Shown: in pieces, positions 1-4,714 of the stretch
Position numbering within the stretch: the first letter of the stretch is position 1
How the letters are laid out: every line of letters starts with the position of its first letter
NCBI GenBank assembly: GCA_937884685.1
Contig: CAKZYM010001154.1
Coordinates: 1 to 5,871, forward strand
Source of the DNA: an uncultured Calothrix sp.
GTDB lineage: Bacteria; Cyanobacteriota; Cyanobacteriia; Cyanobacteriales; Nostocaceae
Direction: 5' to 3'
DNA length: 5,871 nt
Program-made: the position numbers and the translations under genes
The notes under the pieces: model-generated
Seen by the model: the letters and a program-made list of their open reading frames with translations, nothing else
Database searches by the model: none
What the model was told of the DNA's origin: nothing

Positions 1-192
1 AGTTTCCCCCAAGACCGCAATTTCCAAGACAATAAGTAAGATTTTCTAGGTTTTCGGCCATTTTTAATGATTGCCTCATTTAAGCCGTGGTGTACTAACA
101 ACCAGTGGAGAACTTTGAGAAACGTATTTTTCTATAGTTACCTATCTTCGGGGGAGATAAGGAAATAGGGAGATTAGGAGAAAATAATTATT
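1..192. other. Non-coding stretch at the window start
   Basis: No convincing gene is visible. All three plus-strand frames are open from base 1 but hit stops within about 50 bases (for example TAA at 37-39 and TAG at 47-49), so the tail of an upstream plus-strand gene may be present, but a dozen residues are too few to identify it or choose a frame. The right part (about 150-180) is purine-rich, with degenerate GGGAGAT/TTAGGAG-like words that resemble decayed heptamer repeats. Confidence 0.4.
141..162. terminator. Weak hairpin, possible terminator of the small minus-strand gene
   Basis: CCTATCT (141-147) can pair with AGATAAGG (155-162) if one A is bulged, giving a 7-bp stem around a 7-base G-rich loop. 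It lies about 90 bases beyond the stop of the minus-strand membrane-protein gene. No clean T-run follows on either strand, so an intrinsic terminator is only a guess. Confidence 0.2.
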
Positions 193-241
193 TACTCACT
201 ACTCATTACTCACTACTCATTACTCATTACTCATTACTCAC
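193..241. repeat. Tandem heptamer array (STRR), 7 units of TACTCAT/TACTCAC
   Basis: Seven 7-base units follow one another without a gap. Four read TACTCAT (200-206, 214-220, 221-227, 228-234) and three TACTCAC (193-199, 207-213, 235-241), so only the last base varies. Read on the other strand the unit is ATGAGTA/GTGAGTA. Short tandemly repeated heptamers of this sort are well known in heterocystous cyanobacteria. The array ends 10 bases beyond the stop codon of the minus-strand gene at 252-557, so it probably lies in that gene's 3' untranslated region. Confidence 0.9.
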
Positions 242-251
242 AATTCCTAAC

Positions 252-557
252 TTAATTCGTAACAGGTTGTTGTTGAGAAACGTTACCCGGTATTGGCTCC
301 ATTTCTGTTCCTGGTTCAACAACAGACAGTTCAATATGATTTATTAATGTGGTTACAAATGCGAATAATAAGAAAGGTAAGGATAACAGTACTACAAGTC
401 CTACTGTGGCTAAAGCGTATACAGGTCTTCTCGCACCCATTAACGCTAATGCTGAAGCCAAACTAAGGGTAATCGTTATTAACCAAACTATTATTTGACC
501 GTACACATCTCCAAAGGTAAGAGTACATACAAAGCGATATTTTTGTAAGTTAATCAT
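252..557 (-). CDS. Small two-helix membrane protein of unknown function
   Basis: This is a 101-residue protein that I do not recognise as a named family. Two hydrophobic segments are clear: about residues 20-41 and 46-73. They are joined by a very short basic turn, GARRP (41-45), so the protein should form a helical hairpin in a membrane with the Arg-Arg turn most likely on the cytoplasmic side. The tail (about 74-101) is polar, acidic then Gln-rich, and Pro-containing (EPGTEMEPIPG), and probably disordered. There is no cleavable signal peptide and no catalytic motif. The ATG at 557-555 is supported by a GAGG Shine-Dalgarno sequence 8 bases upstream. The stop is TAA at 254-252, just before a heptamer array. 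The gene stands alone, divergent from the amylase gene across about 400 bases. Coding status is supported by the RBS and the coherent membrane pattern; function is unknown. Confidence 0.75.
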   Translation of the reverse strand: MINLQKYRFVCTLTFGDVYGQIIVWLITITLSLASALALMGARRPVYALATVGLVVLLSLPFLLFAFVTTLINHIELSVVEPGTEMEPIPGNVSQQQPVTN

Positions 558-565
558 TTAATTTA

Positions 566-569
566 CCTC
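566..569 (-). promoter_or_regulatory. Shine-Dalgarno site of the small membrane-protein gene
   Basis: On the minus strand GAGG is followed by 8 bases and then ATG (557-555). It is the clearest ribosome binding site in the window; the other three genes have weak or no recognisable sites, which is common in cyanobacteria. Confidence 0.6.
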
Positions 570-654
570 GATTTTCAATATATGCTTCTACGTTAAAACT
601 ATGTTTGGGTTTTAGACGATTTCTAAATATTTTTGAAATAATCGTAATATCGCT

Positions 655-666
655 TAACAATTGTTA
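655..666. promoter_or_regulatory. Perfect 12-bp palindrome, candidate operator
   Basis: TAACAATTGTTA is a perfect inverted repeat with no spacer. It lies about 98 bases upstream of the small membrane-protein start and 300 bases upstream of the amylase start, in a region expected to carry promoters. A dimeric regulator could bind it, but I recognise no specific family consensus, and a palindrome of A/T-rich words can arise by chance. Confidence 0.25.
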
Positions 667-683
667 GCTTTATGTCTATAAAA

Positions 684-739
684 GGGAACAGGGAATGGGG
701 AATAGGGCATAGGACATGGGACATTGAATATGGAGAACA
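684..739. repeat. Degenerate heptamer array (STRR), 8 units of GGGAATA/GGGCATN type
   Basis: Eight consecutive 7-base units can be read: GGGAACA, GGGAATG, GGGAATA, GGGCATA, GGACATG, GGACATT, GAATATG, GAGAACA. Phase is kept throughout while bases drift from unit to unit. The units are the same family as those embedded in cobN (5263-5304). The array is about 230 bases upstream of the amylase start, so it is either in the promoter region or in a long leader. Confidence 0.8.
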
Positions 740-965
740 AAATACTTTTTTATATTTTTTGATATATCTGTTGAATTATATTCTTAATTTTCAAAAGTAT
801 TTAATGTCTCAAATTTATAGGAATAAAATTGTACGGCATTATTTAATAGTTTACGAAAATAAAAAACCGAGTTTCTTAAAATACTGAATAATTTTCTTTC
901 TACGCTATGGGTCGCTGTGAACCTATTATCTGTAAGAATGATTGCAGAAGAGATACAGAGTAAAA

Positions 966-2423
966 ATGCAAGTTCAAACACCAGACTGGGTTAAACACGC
1001 TGTTTTCTATCAAATTTTTCCAGATAGATTTGCGATTGGTAAACAACCCCGCAAACGTTTGTTAAATAATCCAAAATGGGAAGATTGGGATGCAGCACCT
1101 ACACTCCAAGGTTATAAAGGTGGAGATTTATGGGGTGTAGTAGAGCAGCTAGATTATTTACAAGATTTAGGTATTAACGCTATTTACTTTACTCCTATTT
1201 TTCAATCGGCTTGCAACCACCGCTATCATACTCACGATTATTATCAGGTAGACCCTTTACTTGGTGGAAATTCTGCTTTTAAAGAATTATTAGAAGCTGC
1301 TCATAAACGAGATATTAAAGTTGTTTTGGATGGGGTATTTAATCATAGCAGTCGAGGTTTTTTCTTTTTCAACGATATTTTAGAAAATGGCCCGCATTCA
1401 CCTTGGTTAGATTGGTTTAAAATACATGATTGGCCGCTTGCACCCTATACGGGAGAGTTACCTGCAAATTATGAAGGATGGATAGGAAATCGCGCTTTAC
1501 CAGTATTTAATCACGATAATCCTGATGTTAAAGAATATATTATGGAAATTGCCGAATACTGGTTAAATTTCGGGATTGATGGCTGGAGATTGGATGTTCC
1601 TTTTGAGATAAAAACACCTGGTTTTTGGCAAGAATTTCGACAAAGAGTTAAAGCTATTAACAACGACGCTTATATAGTTGGTGAAGTTTGGGAAGATGCT
1701 CGCGAATGGCTTGATGGTAGCCAATTTGACGGCGTTATGAATTATTTATTCACCGCACCAACCATCGCTTTCACCGCTGGCGATCGCGTTGACATCGAAC
1801 AGGTAAAAGACCGCTCCTATCAACCGTATCCGGCATTATCTGCTGCTGGGTACGCAGAGAAAATTCAAGAAGTTTTGCAGCTTTATCCCTGGGAGATTCA
1901 ACTGACTCAATTAAATTTGCTTGCTTCCCACGATACCGCACGCTTACTTACGATTGCAGGTGGAGATAAAAAAACTGTTGAATTATCAACTTTACTTTTA
2001 CTAACTTTTCCTGGTGCCCCCAGCATATATTATGGTGATGAAGTTGGATTACCCGGTGCTATTGACCCAGATTCGCGACGTGGTTTTCCCGTAGAAGCAA
2101 ACTGGGACAAAGAACTTCTCAAAACTCATCAAGAATTGATAGCTATACGTCATGCTTACCCATGCTTGCGAACAGGTGAATATAAAGTACTATTTGCAGA
2201 AGGAGAAGTATATGTATTTGCTCGTATTTTAGACCAGCAAGAATTGATTGTAGGAATTAACGTTAGTACAACTAACGCAAAAGTAAATGTAGATATTAGT
2301 AATTTAAAATCGCAACCAAATAAACTCTTATACGCTAGCGATAAAGTAGAATTGAAAAATCAAGATTCCCAAATATCCTTAAATATTCCTTCACGCAGCG
2401 GATGTATAATCAGTGAACAGTGA
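966..2423 (+). CDS. GH13 alpha-amylase family enzyme (cyclomaltodextrinase / small debranching-enzyme type)
   Basis: A 485-residue cytoplasmic glycoside hydrolase of family GH13, expected to cut alpha-glucosidic bonds in glycogen-derived maltodextrins, cyclodextrins or branches. The four classical regions are present: DGVFNH (122-127), GWRLDVP (206-212; nucleophile Asp210), GEVW (239-242; acid/base Glu240) and SHDTAR (321-326; Asp323 stabilises the transition state). The barrel start AVFYQIFPDRF (12-22), the IYFTPIF strand (73-79) and the beta-sandwich C-domain (about 400-485) complete it. The protein begins almost at the barrel: the N-terminal domain of true neopullulanases and maltogenic amylases (GH13_20) is absent, as in the Nostoc punctiforme debranching enzyme of similar length, my best comparison from memory. 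There is no signal peptide. ATG 966 is preferred to an in-frame TTG at 942, because MQVQTPDWVKHAVFYQIF looks like the family start; AGAG (957-960) may serve as a weak RBS. The last codons (Ser-Glu-Gln-stop) lie inside a heptamer repeat. Exact specificity is uncertain. Confidence 0.93.
   Translation: MQVQTPDWVKHAVFYQIFPDRFAIGKQPRKRLLNNPKWEDWDAAPTLQGYKGGDLWGVVEQLDYLQDLGINAIYFTPIFQSACNHRYHTHDYYQVDPLLGGNSAFKELLEAAHKRDIKVVLDGVFNHSSRGFFFFNDILENGPHSPWLDWFKIHDWPLAPYTGELPANYEGWIGNRALPVFNHDNPDVKEYIMEIAEYWLNFGIDGWRLDVPFEIKTPGFWQEFRQRVKAINNDAYIVGEVWEDAREWLDGSQFDGVMNYLFTAPTIAFTAGDRVDIEQVKDRSYQPYPALSAAGYAEKIQEVLQLYPWEIQLTQLNLLASHDTARLLTIAGGDKKTVELSTLLLLTFPGAPSIYYGDEVGLPGAIDPDSRRGFPVEANWDKELLKTHQELIAIRHAYPCLRTGEYKVLFAEGEVYVFARILDQQELIVGINVSTTNAKVNVDISNLKSQPNKLLYASDKVELKNQDSQISLNIPSRSGCIISEQ
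1780..1787. repeat. HIP1 palindrome GCGATCGC
   Basis: One copy of the octamer GCGATCGC, highly over-represented in most cyanobacterial genomes, lies inside the amylase gene. The bases around it (about 1740-1830) look more GC-rich than the rest of the gene. Only one copy is seen in 5.8 kb, so it supports the cyanobacterial origin but says little more. Confidence 0.8.
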
Positions 2424-2441
2424 ACAGTGAACAGTGAACAG
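2411..2441. repeat. Heptamer array (STRR), 4 units of CAGTGAA, covering the amylase stop codon
   Basis: Four exact CAGTGAA units (2411-2417, 2418-2424, 2425-2431, 2432-2438) plus a partial CAG. The first ten bases are translated as the final Ser-Glu-Gln of the amylase, and the stop TGA (2421-2423) lies in the second unit. The same unit occurs in inverted orientation (GTTCACT) at 2685-2691, 2713-2719 and 2720-2726, covering the end of the facing kinase gene. Confidence 0.92.
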
Positions 2442-2447
2442 CAAATA

Positions 2448-2541
2448 GTTATCAGTGAATAGTTGTTAGTTGATAGTGGATAGTTGATAGTTGATAGTAG
2501 TTAGGAGTTAGGAGTTAGGAGTTAGGAATTAAGAATTAATC
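2448..2541. repeat. Mixed heptamer array: GTTGATA-type then GTTAGGA-type units
   Basis: From 2448 the DNA reads in 7-base units: GTTATCA, GTGAATA, GTTGTTA, GTTGATA, GTGGATA, GTTGATA, GTTGATA (to 2496). After a 3-base slip (GTA, 2497-2499) come four exact GTTAGGA units (2500-2527) and two decayed ones, ATTAAGA and ATTAATC. Non-coding on both strands as far as I can see. Two different repeat species are placed end to end, which suggests successive insertion or templated growth. Confidence 0.85.
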
Positions 2542-2552
2542 AATTACTATCC

Positions 2553-2588
2553 GTGTAATCAGTGTAATCCATTTAATCAGTGTTCGGA
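2553..2588. repeat. 9-base-period array, GTGTAATCA-type
   Basis: Four 9-base units: GTGTAATCA, GTGTAATCC, ATTTAATCA, GTGTTCGGA. The core TGTAATC is exact in the first two, and TTAATC in the third. The period is 9, not 7, so this is a separate repeat element inserted between GTTAGGA arrays on both sides (2500-2527 and 2589-2602). Confidence 0.7.
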
Positions 2589-2609
2589 GTTAGGAGTTAG
2601 GAGTTAAAA
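2589..2609. repeat. GTTAGGA heptamers, second block
   Basis: Two exact GTTAGGA units (2589-2595, 2596-2602) and a decayed GTTAAAA. They are the same unit and orientation as at 2500-2527, so the 9-base array looks as if it sits within, and interrupts, a GTTAGGA array. Confidence 0.8.
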
Positions 2610-2628
2610 GTCATAAAGTTTTTGATTT

Positions 2629-2733
2629 GATAACTGTTCCCTTTTAACTAACAACCGATAATTGATAATTGATAACTGATAACTGTTCACTGATAACTGA
2701 TAACTAATAACTGTTCACTGTTCACTGTTGGGA
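2629..2733. repeat. 15-unit heptamer array (STRR), GATAACT and GTTCACT units in one phase
   Basis: Fifteen 7-base units run without losing phase. GATAACT occurs at 2629, 2671, 2678, 2692 and 2699; GATAATT at 2657 and 2664; AATAACT at 2706; GTTCACT at 2685, 2713 and 2720. GTTCCCT (2636), TTTAACT (2643), AACAACC (2650) and GTTGGGA (2727) are divergent units. The right end is translated on the minus strand as the last residues and stop of the CikA-like kinase. Confidence 0.9.
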
Positions 2734-4613
2734 ATCCATACAGTAAAAATAGAACCTTTACCGACAGTTGATTCTACATCAATTCTACCTCTATGAAGCT
2801 GTACAAGCTGCTTGGTTAAAGCTAAACCCAATCCAGTACCTTCGTAGCGTCTGCGGTAGGGTGTATCGAGTTGGTGAAATTTTTCAAATAGTAAAGATAA
2901 TTGTTCTTCAGGAATGCCAATTCCAGTATCTTCTACTTGGAAAACAGCATTTTCTTCTTCTATCCAAATTCGTAAAGTGACGTTACCACCTTCATGGGTA
3001 AATTTAATTGCGTTGGTTAATAAATTTAATAATATTTGATTTACTCGTCTGACATCAGCAGTAAATTTATCTTTTTGGGAGTCAAAAAGCAACTCAAGTT
3101 GAAGGTTTATTTGTCCTCGTGTTGCTTTTTCTGCCAGATGATTATCTATAATGTCTTTTGCTATATCAGCTAATGAAAATTCAGTTATATTTAAGACTGC
3201 TTTACCTGCTTCTATCTGAGATAATTCTAAGATATCGCTAATCATTTCTAATAAGCGTTCGCCACTATCATGAATAGTCTGGAGATAATTGCGCTGTCGC
3301 TGAGTTAAATCACCAAAAGACCAGCGCAATAATGTGGAAGACATTCCAATTACATAAGTCAATGGAGTTAATAACTCATGACTCATTGTGGCAAGAAATT
3401 CGCTTCTCAAACGATTTGCAGCTTCTGCGGCTACTAGTGCATCGCGTAATTCAGTTGTTCTTTCTTTAACCCTTTGCTCCAAAGTTAATTTATCTGACTC
3501 TAAAGAATGCATTAACTCAGATTGATGAATCGCAATTGCTAATTGTTCGGCCACTGAAGTCAACAATATTTGTTCGCTTTGCGTCCATTCATGAGTGGTA
3601 TGACATTGATGAGCAATTAGTAAACCCCAAAGCTTTTCTTCAAAGACAATTGGTGCAGCAAACTTAGCTTTTACTTGAATATCTTTTAAATACTTTAATA
3701 AACATTTTTCAAAAACATAAGTTTTTTCAACATCGCTGACAGCTAAAGTAAAACCTTGACGATATTTTTGCCAACATTTAGTTGACGGCATCAAGCATTT
3801 TTCTTCAGAGTAATTTAATACTGAAGAGATTGTATCATTTGCTAAAACTTCGTGAACGACACATCCATAAAATGGCGATGGATTTTGTAAATTTTGATGT
3901 GAATGATGTTTTACGAACCCATTTGTGTTTACACTCTTAAGTGTTGGTTCGTCAAATTTATAAACTACTAATCTATCTAATTCAAGAAACTCTCTAACTT
4001 GATTTATTGCAGCGGTCATTATCACTGACAAATCCAAGCTTTTACGGGTTTGTGTAATTACTTGGTTCAAAAGTTTTTCTTGAATAATCTGTTTGTGTAG
4101 AGCATTTTCTACATGTTCGCAAGAATTTATTTCAAGTGTAGAATTTGATACCTCAATTTTATTTTGTTGTGCGGTTAATTGCTTTAATAGCAGTACTGAA
4201 AATTGGCCTTGTAGTGTGGCATCATTAACAGTGGGAATTTGACAATAATCTTCTATGGTTTTGTAAGTATGAGAATCGCGTTCAAAAACGTCTTTCAAAT
4301 TTTCAAGAAACTTAATAATTTCATCTGGCTCAAACGTTAACTTCGTATTTATGGAAAAATCGCCAAAGTTTGCGTCCGTGGATGGGTATGGTGGTAAACC
4401 TATTAATAAACCGCTAAATCGAGAAGAAACTACTACAGTAAACTGTTGTGTATGCCAGTCTCCTGGAGTGGGGATACGTGCCAAAACAGCTTCTGTCATC
4501 ACAAAAGCAGCATCTTCACTTTGAGAAATCATTTGTTCTAATAATTTCCCTAGTTGATTAAATGCACTACTATTTAAGGTTTGACAAAAGCTTAAATCAG
4601 GAGAACTAAGCAT
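2715..4613 (-). CDS. cikA: CikA-like circadian input sensor histidine kinase lacking the pseudo-receiver domain
   Basis: A 632-residue cytoplasmic sensor kinase closely resembling Synechococcus elongatus CikA, which resets the clock and acts on the response regulator RpaA. Order: CikA-type N-terminal region (about 1-150; cf. FTVVVSSRFSGLLIG at 58-72), GAF domain (about 186-365), coiled-coil linker (about 365-405), dimerisation/phosphoacceptor domain with His412 in MSHELLTPL, and an ATPase domain with Asn530/Asn534 (N-box), DTGIGIP (562-568), LFEKF (575-579) and GTGLGL (592-597). The GAF keeps Cys304, aligned with the bilin-binding cysteine of phytochromes and cyanobacteriochromes; Cys251, Cys273 and Cys280 are nearby. 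Position 415 is Leu where the H-box normally has Arg. The protein ends right after FTVWIPN; the C-terminal pseudo-receiver of S. elongatus CikA is missing, and Ser-Glu-Gln-stop come from a heptamer repeat. ATG 4613-4611 (MLSSPD) is preferred to GTG two codons upstream (4619-4617), as it resembles the CikA start; neither has an RBS. It is divergent from cobN. Confidence 0.88.
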   Translation of the reverse strand: MLSSPDLSFCQTLNSSAFNQLGKLLEQMISQSEDAAFVMTEAVLARIPTPGDWHTQQFTVVVSSRFSGLLIGLPPYPSTDANFGDFSINTKLTFEPDEIIKFLENLKDVFERDSHTYKTIEDYCQIPTVNDATLQGQFSVLLLKQLTAQQNKIEVSNSTLEINSCEHVENALHKQIIQEKLLNQVITQTRKSLDLSVIMTAAINQVREFLELDRLVVYKFDEPTLKSVNTNGFVKHHSHQNLQNPSPFYGCVVHEVLANDTISSVLNYSEEKCLMPSTKCWQKYRQGFTLAVSDVEKTYVFEKCLLKYLKDIQVKAKFAAPIVFEEKLWGLLIAHQCHTTHEWTQSEQILLTSVAEQLAIAIHQSELMHSLESDKLTLEQRVKERTTELRDALVAAEAANRLRSEFLATMSHELLTPLTYVIGMSSTLLRWSFGDLTQRQRNYLQTIHDSGERLLEMISDILELSQIEAGKAVLNITEFSLADIAKDIIDNHLAEKATRGQINLQLELLFDSQKDKFTADVRRVNQILLNLLTNAIKFTHEGGNVTLRIWIEEENAVFQVEDTGIGIPEEQLSLLFEKFHQLDTPYRRRYEGTGLGLALTKQLVQLHRGRIDVESTVGKGSIFTVWIPNSEQ

Positions 4614-4619
4614 TTTCAC

Positions 4620-4714
4620 AAAGTAAAAGTGAGAGGAGTAAAAAGCGCCGCACGAATTTTTTTATCTTTTTTAATTGTGTTCTAACCAACAGTGTAAGAC
4701 AGCAATACAGGATT
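4620..4714. promoter_or_regulatory. Divergent promoter region of the CikA-like gene and cobN
   Basis: Ninety-five bases separate the two divergent starts, so both promoters must lie here or within the neighbouring genes. An A/T block at about 4658-4678 is the likeliest core. I see no well-spaced -35/-10 pair on either strand. GGA at 4710-4712, close to the ATG at 4715, is at best a weak RBS for cobN. Confidence 0.4.

Larger units (their letters stand above)
558..965. other. 408-base intergenic region between divergent genes
   Basis: The stretch separates the minus-strand membrane-protein gene from the plus-strand amylase gene, so it should hold promoters for both. It is very AT-rich. It contains a 12-bp palindrome (655-666) and a degenerate heptamer array (684-739). 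The rest, about 740-940, shows only A/T runs. I could not find a -35/-10 pair with good match and spacing, so no promoter is called. A short plus-strand open frame at 672-887 starts in the repeat and has a low-complexity, Tyr/Asn/Leu-rich translation, so I do not consider it a gene. Confidence 0.6.
2411..2726. terminator. Imperfect inverted repeat between convergent genes, possible bidirectional terminator
   Basis: The left end carries CAGTGAA and GTTATCA/GTTGATA units; the right end carries their complements GTTCACT and GATAACT. An RNA from either strand could therefore fold back over tens of bases, with the GTTAGGA and 9-base arrays in the loop. For example, CAGTGAACAGTGAACAG (left) is matched by its complement at 2711-2727. 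The position between two convergent stop codons fits a role in ending both transcripts or in 3'-end stability. There is no canonical GC-rich stem with a T-run, so the function is inference. Confidence 0.35.

Noticed and set aside
1..39. C-terminal tail of an upstream plus-strand gene
   Set aside because: A frame ending at TAA 37-39 is possible, but two other frames end just as plausibly within 50 bases, so no call can be made.
672..887. 71-codon plus-strand open frame upstream of the amylase
   Set aside because: It begins in the degenerate heptamer array, has no RBS, and encodes a low-complexity Tyr/Asn/Leu/Lys-rich peptide as expected for random AT-rich DNA.
942..965. TTG start extending the amylase by eight residues
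   Set aside because: The family-like N-terminus begins at the ATG at 966; the extension is basic, lacks an RBS, and uses a rare start codon.
784..981. Minus-strand 65-codon frame
   Set aside because: It overlaps the amylase start and AT-rich upstream DNA, and shows no recognisable domain or RBS.
2411..2733. CRISPR array or origin-type iterons
   Set aside because: Units are 7 or 9 bases with no unique spacers, and no replication or cas gene is nearby; they are short tandem repeats.
2411..2733. Insertion sequence or transposon remnant between the convergent genes
   Set aside because: The inverted ends are low-complexity tandem repeats, no transposase fragment lies between them, and no target-site duplication is visible.
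2768..2980. Plus-strand 70-codon frame inside the kinase gene
   Set aside because: It is antisense to the highly conserved ATPase domain of the kinase and is a shadow of that coding sequence.
4694..4708. NtcA-like box GTA...TAC upstream of cobN
   Set aside because: The spacer is 9 bases, whereas the NtcA consensus needs 8, and no -10 box follows at the proper distance.
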